Source: Deltaproteobacteria bacterium
GTDB taxonomy: Bacteria; Desulfobacterota; DSM-4660; Desulfatiglandales; HGW-15
NCBI GenBank assembly: GCA_016932115.1
Contig: JAFGDM010000150.1
Span: 1 to 35,879 of the forward strand
Direction: 5' to 3'
DNA: 35,879 nt
The position numbers were made by a program, and so were the translations under genes. The notes under the pieces were generated by a model. The model was not told where the DNA came from. It searched no databases and saw only the letters and a list, made by a program, of their open reading frames with translations. This document shows positions 1 through 7,548 of the stretch, in pieces. How positions within the stretch are numbered: position 1 is the stretch's first letter; every line of letters begins with the position of its first letter.

Positions 1-198
1 CGCGTAGGAATTTATCGTCTTTTCCATAATGACCCAGAAGGAATGCAAACCTTACACCCACCAAGAAGGCACTCGCTATGACTCTTATGTTATCATAGAT
101 TAAGGGACCCCAAAAGACAAGACCAAGAGTTGATAAGATGCACCCTTGCCTTCACATCAAAAAAAGCTGTCGAGGAGCACAGGAGTGAGGAAAATGAA

Positions 199-939
199 AT
201 GAAAACAAGGGCACGAGTATCGGCGCTTATGGTAATCCTTTCCATCTACTTTGCCATACCGGGCGACGCATCGCCTCATGATCAGGATATGGACCCCTTC
301 CGCATCCTCCGTCACGACATGGTGCGCCGGCAGATAGAGGAGCCCCCGGGATTTCGGGACCCGGTGCAGGATAATCGAGTTCTTTCAGCAATGCGGGCAG
401 TCCCTCGGCATCTTTTTGTCAATGCCAAAGATATTTCCCGCGCTTACGGGGATCATCCCCTTCCCATCGGCTACGGTCAGACTATTTCACAGCCTTACAT
501 CGTCGCTTTGATGACTAAAATGCTTGAGGTCAAGTCGGAGCATCGTGTTTTGGAAGTTGGAACAGGATCCGGATATCAGGCGGCGATCCTCTCGGCCCTG
601 GTCAAACAAGTCTATACAGTAGAAATTGTCGAACCCCTTGGTAAGCAGGCAGCCGATCGGTTAAAACGCTTGGGCTATGAGAATATCCATGTGAAAATCG
701 GTGACGGTTACTTCGGCTGGGAAGAAAAAGCGCCTTTTGATCGAATTATCGTTACCTGCGCAGCCACTCTGGTTCCCTCTCCATTGCTCCGCCAACTCAA
801 GCCGGGAGGCAAGATGTGTATTCCGGTAGGCGGCCAGTATACGGTCCAGTATCTCACGACGGTGGAGAAGCCCCAGGAAGGGGCCATCACCATGAAAAAG
901 AGCATTCCCGTTCGTTTCGTTCCCCTCGTTCAACAATGA
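199..939 (+). CDS. pcm: Protein-L-isoaspartate O-methyltransferase, exported form
   Basis: This 246-residue enzyme should transfer a methyl group from S-adenosylmethionine to abnormal L-isoaspartyl residues, starting protein repair. The family hallmarks are present: GYGQTISQPYIVA (about 91-103, substrate pocket) and the SAM-binding motif VLEVGTGSGYQAA (about 117-129). ATG 199 is chosen because GAGGAA lies about 6 nt upstream and it opens a typical signal peptide: MKTRAR, a hydrophobic stretch 8-20, then GDA-SP. An upstream in-frame start near 130 would bury that signal. The usual bacterial enzyme is cytosolic, so this copy probably acts in the periplasm. It is the first of four plus-strand genes. 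I saw no convincing promoter in the 198 nt before it, and nothing else recognisable there. Confidence 0.9.
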   Translation: MKTRARVSALMVILSIYFAIPGDASPHDQDMDPFRILRHDMVRRQIEEPPGFRDPVQDNRVLSAMRAVPRHLFVNAKDISRAYGDHPLPIGYGQTISQPYIVALMTKMLEVKSEHRVLEVGTGSGYQAAILSALVKQVYTVEIVEPLGKQAADRLKRLGYENIHVKIGDGYFGWEEKAPFDRIIVTCAATLVPSPLLRQLKPGGKMCIPVGGQYTVQYLTTVEKPQEGAITMKKSIPVRFVPLVQQ

Positions 940-1015
940 GAACGCTTCTACCCACCAATGATTTCAAAGGCCAGGACCGGGTAGATCTTCTGATCGATTT
1001 GAGGTGCACGACATT

Positions 1016-3496
1016 ATGAGCCTGCTGATTTTCTGCACGTCCTTTTCTGTGCTTGCATACGAAATCCTCCTTATTCGCCTACTTTCAATAGTGTGGTGGC
1101 ATCATTTTGCTTACATGGTAATCAGCCTTGCTCTTCTGGGGTTCGGTGCTTCAGGTGTGCTCCTGTTCCTGCTTTACGCCCACATAGAGAGAAAATTTGA
1201 TCATTGGCTTTTTCTTCTCGCTGTCTTGACGGCCCTATCCTTTTCTCTGGGCTTCAGTTTTTCTCAGCAAACAGGCCTGGACCCCCTCCAGCTCATCTGG
1301 CAAAAAAAAGCCTGGGCGGGCATGTTTTTGACCTATCTTTTCATGGGTATCCCTTTTCTTTTTGCAGGGGCCGTCATCGGAATCATTCTCACCCGTGCAG
1401 GAGAGAACGCTCACCGGATGTATGCCCTTGATCTTGTGGGTGCCGGATGCGGCGCCTTGTTGGTTGTCCCCGCTCTTTATATGGGGCCTCCGTGGTTCCT
1501 TCTTCCGTTATTGGGTGCTTTTGTTCTTTTCGGGTCAAGCGGGACTTGCCTTCGAATCTTTGGAGCCCTGAAAGGGATCAGCCTCCTTGTCACAGTCTTT
1601 GGGCTGATTGTCTTGTGTTATTTGGTTTTGCCGCCCACACCCAAGATCCATCATACCAAAGGCCTTCCCATGATCCTCTCTCTTCCCGATGCCGGGGTGG
1701 AAGCAAAAAGCTGGGGTCCTCAGGGCATTATTCAGGTCGTAGGAAGCTCTTCAATCAGAGAGGCGGCCGGTCTAAGCCTCACCTTCTCCCTTGATGAGGA
1801 AAGCCGGGGTTCAGGTATTCCATCCCAGAAAATGATTTTCCTGGATGCCGAGTCCCTTGGTCCCCTGACTCGATTCAACGGCGACAGACAGGAACTTCAA
1901 TACCTGGATTATACTACCCAGGCCCTTCCCTATCATGTCCGGCATCCTCAAAAGGTAATTGTGTTGGGGCCGGGAGGAGGCACAGATGTCCTTTTAGCCC
2001 TGAGACAGGGCACTAAGGAAATTTTGGCCCTTGAAGCCAACCCACAGGTGGCGGATCTACTTAAGCAGCCCTTTGCCTCTTTCACCGGTGAGCTTTACGG
2101 GAGGCCGGAAATCACCCTCAAGATCGGAGAGGCTCGCCAGTTGATCCATTCCACGGATGACACATTCGACCTGATTCAACTCTCCTTGCTTGATTCATTC
2201 GGGGCTTCCGCTGGGGGCCTGGCTTCTGCGGAGGAAAGCTACCTATATACCGTGGAGGCTTTTTGTCTTTACCTTTCAAGACTCTCTGATTTCGGCATGA
2301 TTGCGGTAACCCGCTGGCTCAAGCTTCCTCCCAGGGACTCCTTCAGGGTTTTTGCTACGGCTCTGGAGGCCCTGAGAAAAACCTCCTCAACGTCCACCCC
2401 TGAAAGGCATCTTCTCTTTATTCGGAGCTGGAAGACCTCGACGATTCTTATTTCAAGATCCGCCTTTAGCGACGAAGAGATTGCTTCAGCCGCCCGTTTT
2501 TGCGATCGACGCGGTTTTGACATGGCATACCATGCAGGGCTTAAGAAAGAAAAAGCTAATCGCTTTGATCGTCTGAAGGAGCCCTATTATTTCCTAGGCG
2601 CGAGCGCACTCAGCAGTGAAAAAGCAGACGATTTTCTGGATGCTTATGTTTTCAATGTCTTTCCTACCACTGACAACCGGCCCTATTTCTCTCATTTTTT
2701 TCGGTGGGACAAAGCTTTTTTCTTGTTCCGCCAGCTGAGAGCTGAATCGCTTCCCCTGATTGAGTTGGGGTACGTTTTTATCGTTGCCACGCTGGTTCAA
2801 GCATTGGTTGCAGGCGGGATCTTTATTCTTGTGCCGCTCATATTTTTGGGACGGATCGGTCTCAATGCACAACAATGGAAGGAACTACCAAGTAAAGGAA
2901 AGGTGGCGGGGACACTCTTGTATTTTGGTCTGATCGGCCTTGCCTTCATGTTCATGGAAATGGCTCTTCTACCCAAATTCACATTTCTTCTGGCCCACCC
3001 TATTTACTCTGCAGCTCTGGTCCTGAGTTCCGTTCTCATTTTCGCGGGATGCGGCAGCTTAAACGTTGGGAGGCTCCAGGCTCGGTGGCACTGGTTTCTC
3101 TGGCTGGCGGTTGCCGGCATCTTTTTTTGGATTGCTTTTATGGCCCTCTTGGGGGAGAAGCTCTTTGCTGTGGCATTCACCAAGCCCCTGTGGGTAAGGC
3201 TGCTTGTTGCGATCGGCTTGAGTGGTTTTCTCGCTTTTTTCCTCGGCTGGCCTTTCCCCGCCGGCCTCCGGGTGACATCGAAGCATTCCCCGAAGCTTGT
3301 CCCCTGGGTATGGGGAGTCAACGGATGTGCATCTGTGGTCGGCGCTGTAATGGGAAAGATCTTAAGCATCAGCTTCGGCTTTCAATGTAGCACGATTGTG
3401 GCCGGTATACTTTACCTTGGCGCATGTCTTATTTTCTACGCTCTCCCGAATCGTGGAGACGGCGCAAGCGCAAAAATTCCTGAAACGCTCCCCTAA
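1016..3496 (+). CDS. Polytopic membrane protein with spermidine-synthase-like methyltransferase-fold domain
   Basis: An 826-residue protein with three parts: about six hydrophobic N-terminal segments (residues 1-220), a soluble Rossmann-type domain (about 300-530) with the nucleotide-binding loop VLGPGGGTDVLLAL, and a C-terminal membrane block of about six segments (570-815). This matches the family annotated as membrane-bound spermidine synthase-like proteins. The loop reads GPGGGTD rather than the GGGDG of true spermidine synthases, so polyamine synthesis should not be assumed; the substrate is unknown. ATG 1016 is preferred over an upstream in-frame GTG (1004) because GAGGTG at 1001-1006 is a well-placed ribosome site for 1016. 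It follows pcm after 76 nt, probably in the same transcript. Confidence 0.8.
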   Translation: MSLLIFCTSFSVLAYEILLIRLLSIVWWHHFAYMVISLALLGFGASGVLLFLLYAHIERKFDHWLFLLAVLTALSFSLGFSFSQQTGLDPLQLIWQKKAWAGMFLTYLFMGIPFLFAGAVIGIILTRAGENAHRMYALDLVGAGCGALLVVPALYMGPPWFLLPLLGAFVLFGSSGTCLRIFGALKGISLLVTVFGLIVLCYLVLPPTPKIHHTKGLPMILSLPDAGVEAKSWGPQGIIQVVGSSSIREAAGLSLTFSLDEESRGSGIPSQKMIFLDAESLGPLTRFNGDRQELQYLDYTTQALPYHVRHPQKVIVLGPGGGTDVLLALRQGTKEILALEANPQVADLLKQPFASFTGELYGRPEITLKIGEARQLIHSTDDTFDLIQLSLLDSFGASAGGLASAEESYLYTVEAFCLYLSRLSDFGMIAVTRWLKLPPRDSFRVFATALEALRKTSSTSTPERHLLFIRSWKTSTILISRSAFSDEEIASAARFCDRRGFDMAYHAGLKKEKANRFDRLKEPYYFLGASALSSEKADDFLDAYVFNVFPTTDNRPYFSHFFRWDKAFFLFRQLRAESLPLIELGYVFIVATLVQALVAGGIFILVPLIFLGRIGLNAQQWKELPSKGKVAGTLLYFGLIGLAFMFMEMALLPKFTFLLAHPIYSAALVLSSVLIFAGCGSLNVGRLQARWHWFLWLAVAGIFFWIAFMALLGEKLFAVAFTKPLWVRLLVAIGLSGFLAFFLGWPFPAGLRVTSKHSPKLVPWVWGVNGCASVVGAVMGKILSISFGFQCSTIVAGILYLGACLIFYALPNRGDGASAKIPETLP

Positions 3497-3589
3497 CGCT
3501 CGCGCCTTTCTCAAAAACGTAAAATATCCATTTTGGAGTATGAGTCATGGTGCTCCCGTTTGTTTGATCAGTGTGTTATAGATCTTTTT

Positions 3590-4291
3590 ATGAACCCATT
3601 TAAAGGAGTTCCAGGGGAGGAAAGATATTCCGGCTGCTTTGTGATCATCGTATCCGTTTTCGTAACGTGCCTGATCACGGCTAATGTCACTGCCGTAAAA
3701 CTCATTCAGGTCTTTGGGTTTATTCTTCCGGCGGCAATATTCATTTTCCCGCTCAGCTATATTACTGGCGATGTGCTTGCCGAGGTGTACGGTTACAGGC
3801 AGACCAGAAAAGTGATCTGGCTGGGATTTTGCTGCAATTTCATTGTGGTCGCCTTCATCTGGATCGGTCAGATCATGCCCCCTGCCGTTTTCTGGGACGG
3901 CCAGGCGGCTTACGAACGCATTCTTGGATACACGCGTCGGCTTCTCGGTGCCTCCTTTATGGCGTATCTTGTAGGTGAATTTGCAAATGCCTACGTGCTG
4001 GCTAAGATGAAGATTGCAACACAGGGGCGATGGCTGTGGCTCCGCACCATTGGGTCTACCGTCGTGGGACAGGGTTTGGATTCAGCGATTTTCATCGTAT
4101 TTGCTTTTGCGGGGACGATCCCCTTGCGAGGGCTTGCAGCAGCCGCGGTCACTCAATGGCTGGCAAAAACCATTTACGAAGCCGCCCTGACCCCTGTCAC
4201 CTATATGGTGGTGAAGTTCTTGAAGAGAAAGGAAGGGGTCGATGTGTACGATCATGAAACGCAGTTCAACCCGTTCTCGTTTTCCAAATAG
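3590..4291 (+). CDS. Queuosine precursor transporter (YhhQ/VUT family)
   Basis: A 233-residue inner-membrane protein with about six hydrophobic segments. It carries the family signatures PLSYITGDVLAEVYGY (near residue 57), ASFMAYLVGEFANAYV and GQGLDSAIFIVFAF. Members import queuine or preQ0-type precursors for queuosine modification of tRNA wobble positions. The start is uncertain: ATG 3590 gives a sensible N-terminus but lacks a clear ribosome site, while an in-frame TTG at 3533 would add 19 polar residues. A GGAGG at 3616-3620 is too far from any in-frame start to help. It lies 93 nt after the membrane methyltransferase-like gene and 47 nt before the acyl-CoA dehydrogenase gene, with no terminator visible between. 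Confidence 0.85.
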   Translation: MNPFKGVPGEERYSGCFVIIVSVFVTCLITANVTAVKLIQVFGFILPAAIFIFPLSYITGDVLAEVYGYRQTRKVIWLGFCCNFIVVAFIWIGQIMPPAVFWDGQAAYERILGYTRRLLGASFMAYLVGEFANAYVLAKMKIATQGRWLWLRTIGSTVVGQGLDSAIFIVFAFAGTIPLRGLAAAAVTQWLAKTIYEAALTPVTYMVVKFLKRKEGVDVYDHETQFNPFSFSK

Positions 4292-4338
4292 CCCCAAGGT
4301 TGAAAAAGTGGTTACGGATAGATGGGAGGTTTTTTGAA

Positions 4339-5544
4339 ATGGATTTTTCTTTGACCAAGGAACAGCGGGATATTAAGAGGGCCGCAGCCGAATTCGCCAA
4401 AAAAGAATTCAAACCGGAATTGGCGCAAGCATATGAGCTGGAACATCGATTTCCAAGAGAAATCTACAAGAAAGCCGCCCAACTCGGGTTTGTAGGGGCG
4501 GATTACCCTGAAAGAATCGGCGGAGGCGGCATGGGCATCTTGGAGAATGTTCTCGTGGTTGAGGAGTTTTGCAAGGCTGATTCAGGCATCGGTATGGCCA
4601 TTCACCTTGCCTACATTCCTTCAAAAATCTTGAAGCTTTTCGGGACAACCTTGCAGCAAGAGCAATTCCTGGCGCCTCTTGTGCGAGGCGATTGGGTGTC
4701 GGCTGTTTCTTTTACTGAACCGGATCATGGGAGCGACCTCACGCACATGGAGACATCTTTAGAAGAAAAGGAGGATGGTTTCGTACTCAACGGCACCAAG
4801 GTCTTCACAACCAACGCTTCCTATGCGGATTTCTTTATTATTTTGGTGCAAGATCAGCAGGATGCCGCACCGGGGAAAGGAATGACCACGATAGTCGTTC
4901 AGCGTGATTCCTCCACCTGGCTTGAAGGAAGCATGGAGATCAACGAAATTCCCAACAAGATGGGGCTGAGAATGACCTCCAGCGGAGAGGTGGTGTTTCA
5001 CAATCTTAAGGTCCCGAAGGGCAATCTGGTAGGCGAAAGAGGACGGGGTCTTCTTAATGTTCTTGATTTCCTTGACGAAAGCCGTATCGAGATTGCGGCC
5101 CAGGCACTGGGAAACGCGGAAGGGGCTTTTATCAAGGCCCTCAAACACGGAAGAGAAAGGACTCAGTTTCGGAAACCAATTATTGATTTTCAGGCGGTCG
5201 GCCACAAGCTTGCCCGGATGTGGAGCGAGATCCAGTCCCTTAAATGGCTCACTTATTATGCAGCCTGGTTGTGTGACACCAGAACCGACACCATGTCAGG
5301 CGCTCTTCCGTTATTTACTTCCATGGTGAAACACCATGTCCCGGAAAGAGCCAAAAAGGTGATTGATGAGACCATCACGATTTTTGGAGGATACGGGTAT
5401 TTCCTGGAGCAGGAGGTGGAAAGACGATACCGGGACAATAGAATTGTTGAAATTTATGAAGGGACCGTAGAGGTCCAACTTAACAACATGGTCAGAATTC
5501 TAAAAAAGCTGAACCTCGATTTTATCCGTTCAACCTTGATCTAA
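4339..5544 (+). CDS. Acyl-CoA dehydrogenase
   Basis: A 401-residue FAD flavoenzyme of normal family length that introduces the 2,3-double bond in acyl-CoA. It has the N-terminal helical region (FSLTKEQRDIKRAAAEFA), the FAD/substrate signature AVSFTEPDHGSDLTHM (about 119-134), and a C-terminal GGYGYFLEQEVERRYRD followed by IVEIYEGTVEVQ. The glutamate in YEGT (about residue 374) is the expected catalytic base. ATG 4339 is chosen because GGGAGG lies 9 nt upstream, trimming 13 residues from the longest frame. Chain-length specificity cannot be read from the sequence. No electron-transfer flavoprotein genes are adjacent. The stop codon overlaps the stop of the convergent gene at 5541. Confidence 0.93.
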   Translation: MDFSLTKEQRDIKRAAAEFAKKEFKPELAQAYELEHRFPREIYKKAAQLGFVGADYPERIGGGGMGILENVLVVEEFCKADSGIGMAIHLAYIPSKILKLFGTTLQQEQFLAPLVRGDWVSAVSFTEPDHGSDLTHMETSLEEKEDGFVLNGTKVFTTNASYADFFIILVQDQQDAAPGKGMTTIVVQRDSSTWLEGSMEINEIPNKMGLRMTSSGEVVFHNLKVPKGNLVGERGRGLLNVLDFLDESRIEIAAQALGNAEGAFIKALKHGRERTQFRKPIIDFQAVGHKLARMWSEIQSLKWLTYYAAWLCDTRTDTMSGALPLFTSMVKHHVPERAKKVIDETITIFGGYGYFLEQEVERRYRDNRIVEIYEGTVEVQLNNMVRILKKLNLDFIRSTLI

Positions 5545-6038
5545 GGACCTTTGAACTTGTGTCGCACTTCTTCCTTTTCCTGAAGAGTAAGTGTATCCCA
5601 GCGGTCGAGCTTTTCCCGAATTCCTTCTTGTTCTTCCACCGTAAGTTCCCGCCATTGGTGATGGCGCTTTCTTATAAGATCTTTTTCCTCAGCGGAAAGC
5701 CGTTGCCATCGTTCCATTCGGCGTTCGAGCTCTCGTCGCTTTTCCTTGGAGAGACCTTCCCATTTCCGGGATTTGCCTTTTAACGTCTCTTTTTCCTCAG
5801 GAGAAAGTCTTTCATAGACTCGATCGTCCGATTCAGAAGCTGCCTTTCTTCTTTGGGTAATCCATTGGCCGTGTTCCCGGCCCTGCCTTTGCGACCCGAT
5901 TGAGGGTGCCGGGGTGATGAAAGGTGCTTTATTTTTGTGGGCTTCCGCGGGTGAGAGCAATGAGAGGGAAATTAAAACAGCCGCTATGACGGGCCGTAAA
6001 ATTTTCCTCGTGCCGCCAATAACCGCATATATTATCAT
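5541..6038 (-). CDS. Exported DUF3106-like protein with five 18-residue repeats
   Basis: A 165-residue protein with a signal peptide (basic start, hydrophobic 17-27, cleavage expected after SPAEA, about residue 33), a polar linker rich in Q/R, then five consecutive 18-residue repeats (76-165). It resembles DUF3106 proteins, whose function is unknown. Its start overlaps the stop of the anti-sigma gene as ATGA, so translation is probably coupled. Sitting third in a sigma/anti-sigma operon and lying outside the inner membrane, it may sense or buffer envelope stress as Spy/CpxP-type helical proteins do. That role is inference, and no LTxxQ motif is seen. Confidence 0.75.
   Translation of the reverse strand: MIIYAVIGGTRKILRPVIAAVLISLSLLSPAEAHKNKAPFITPAPSIGSQRQGREHGQWITQRRKAASESDDRVYERLSPEEKETLKGKSRKWEGLSKEKRRELERRMERWQRLSAEEKDLIRKRHHQWRELTVEEQEGIREKLDRWDTLTLQEKEEVRHKFKGP
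5544..5813 (-). repeat. Five tandem 18-residue protein repeats
   Basis: Residues 76-93, 94-111, 112-129, 130-147 and 148-165 align without gaps. The pattern is x-x-L-[ST]-x-x-E, charged middle, [LIV] at position 11, and W at position 18 in the first four units. Eighteen residues equal five turns of an alpha helix, so L3 and W18 recur on the same face. The nucleotide copies have diverged, so this is an old, selected protein repeat and not a recent DNA duplication. Confidence 0.85.
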
Positions 6039-6553
6039 ATCTGGGGACTCCCGGACATGGCTTTCTTGTGATCGATGACATGAACCAGCTTGCTGAGCGT
6101 TTCCAGCTCCTCAAGGAGTTCCAAATTGCTAATGACCTCAAACTCTTTCCTGGAAAGCTCAATCTTATCTGAAGGGCTCCGACCGTAGAAGGGCGCATCA
6201 AACCATTTTAAAGCCAGCCATCCGGAGAGTACCACAACGCAACAACCTGCGGCCACAGCCGCAAAAGCACGGCCTGAAAAAGGGACCAATCGAGCCCACC
6301 ATGGCAGCTTGGACTTTTGGCTGGACAGTTTCCGTGTAATCGCCCATGAGAGGGCAGAGCCCTTTTCCGGAGAGAGTTCAGGCACCAATGTCCGTTCTTT
6401 GATGCGGCCCAGAAAACGGAGCATCTTGCGCCGTTCCTCGCGGCAGCCGGGGCATTTTTCGAGATGATGATTCCAATCCGCCGTCTCTCTAGCTCCCAAC
6501 TCTCCATAAACGTCGAGAAGCAGGGTCTCCCGATACTTGCGGCACCCTTCCAT
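6035..6553 (-). CDS. Anti-sigma factor with zinc-finger (zf-HC2) domain
   Basis: A 172-residue inner-membrane regulator. The N-terminal cytoplasmic domain has C4, then H30-x3-C34-x2-C37, the zinc-binding pattern of ZAS-type anti-sigma factors that hold an ECF sigma factor inactive. One membrane helix follows (about 92-113, AFAAVAAGCCVVVLSGWLAL), then a short periplasmic tail of about 60 residues. It starts 6 nt after the sigma gene, the usual order for such pairs, and its stop overlaps the start of the repeat-protein gene. The signal that releases the sigma factor is not evident from sequence. Confidence 0.88.
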   Translation of the reverse strand: MEGCRKYRETLLLDVYGELGARETADWNHHLEKCPGCREERRKMLRFLGRIKERTLVPELSPEKGSALSWAITRKLSSQKSKLPWWARLVPFSGRAFAAVAAGCCVVVLSGWLALKWFDAPFYGRSPSDKIELSRKEFEVISNLELLEELETLSKLVHVIDHKKAMSGSPQI

Positions 6554-6559
6554 AAACTG

Positions 6560-7225
6560 CTACTCCTCCCAGTCTTTCAATGCCTGTCTTAAGAAACGTG
6601 TTGACCTGAAAAGATGGCTCTTTACGGTGCCTTCCGCCGTACCCATGACTTGAGCAATTTCGTTAATGCTCATGCCCTCAAAGACCTTGAGCTGAAAAGC
6701 AACTCTTTGCTTTTCCGGAAGGGCCTTCATCGCCTGTTGAATGTCCCGGGAAAGTTGCTTATTGATCAGCTCCTTGCTGGTGTCGGAGCGCCCTACAACG
6801 TCTTCCGCCTCGGCAGCCCCCTCTCTTCTCCAGGGCAACCATGGGGAAATGAGCTTCTGCCGTCTGCTTTCTCGTCTCTTTCCGTCCAGGCACACATTTA
6901 TCAGGATGCGGTAAAACCAGGTGTAGAACCTCGACTTTCCCTGAAAATGCTTTAATTTGCGGAATGCTCTCAGAAAAGCTTCTTGGGTAAAGTCTTCGGC
7001 ATCCTGTCTTTCCCCGGAACAAAGGTGAAAGGCGACTGCAAACGCCTTGTTTCGATAGCGCCGGACGAGTTCTTCCATGGCCCACTGAGCTCCGGCTTGT
7101 GCAAAACTCACCAGGCGATCATCTTCCAGCGAAGTCGCTAGCGGCTCAGCGGGTGAAGCCTTTCTCGAATCTGACGTAAGATATGACAAGAGGCTCCTTC
7201 TTCCAAAAAGGCTTTTTCTCTGCAC
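6560..7225 (-). CDS. RNA polymerase ECF-type sigma-70 factor
   Basis: A 221-residue group IV sigma factor. Region 2 spans about 47-113, including DAEDFTQEAFLRAFRKL and the -10-binding FYTWFYRILIN. Region 4 spans about 163-218, with ALPEKQRVAFQL and the helix-turn-helix MSINEIAQVMGTAEGTVKSH. It resembles RpoE-like sigma factors paired with zinc-finger anti-sigma factors. The start is uncertain: GTG 7225 has no good ribosome site, while an in-frame TTG at 7189 has AGAAGGAG just upstream and would remove 12 residues outside region 2. Autoregulation would be typical, but I could not identify a convincing ECF-type promoter upstream. Confidence 0.93.
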   Translation of the reverse strand: MQRKSLFGRRSLLSYLTSDSRKASPAEPLATSLEDDRLVSFAQAGAQWAMEELVRRYRNKAFAVAFHLCSGERQDAEDFTQEAFLRAFRKLKHFQGKSRFYTWFYRILINVCLDGKRRESRRQKLISPWLPWRREGAAEAEDVVGRSDTSKELINKQLSRDIQQAMKALPEKQRVAFQLKVFEGMSINEIAQVMGTAEGTVKSHLFRSTRFLRQALKDWEE

Positions 7226-7548
7226 GTCTTATCATATCTTATCAACTCCTGAGAGTAAACGACCGGGTCTTTTCCAAAAGGCTCCTATTCTATAGCATAC
7301 GACGCATTGGGCCGAGAAAAGTTTACACCATCGTTTTTCAGTTTTCAGAGGGATCCCCATGCTTGGTGCTTAAGGTGTTTTCAAAAAGCCAAAGTGTTAC
7401 GAAATTTCAAACATGTTTGGCTAGCCTTTTTGAAATTCAAGAGCGGCGGCGGCCTCGGACACGGAGATGATTCTTCTCTCACACCTAAACTCTCTACACG
7501 CAACACAGAAATTCGGTAAGAATAAAAATGAAGCAGGATACAATGTGG
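7226..7548. other. Intergenic region between manA and the sigma-factor operon
   Basis: These 323 nt hold no credible gene. They contain the nested palindromes and possible terminator of manA described separately (7379-7435) and must carry the promoter of the sigma operon on the minus strand. A TATAGAAT-like element lies on the minus strand near 7290, but its -35 partner is poor, so no promoter is called. Confidence 0.5.
7387..7422 (-). terminator. Possible terminator of manA (weak hairpin plus T-run)
   Basis: On the minus strand, AGCCAAA pairs with TTTGGCT (plus positions 7416-7422 and 7387-7393) around a 22-nt loop and is followed directly by TTTTTGAAAA. It lies about 127 nt past the manA stop. 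The loop holds two further perfect palindromes, CAAACATGTTTG (7408-7419) and GAAATTTC (7401-7408). The stem is short for a Rho-independent terminator, so a regulatory-protein site is an alternative. Confidence 0.35.
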
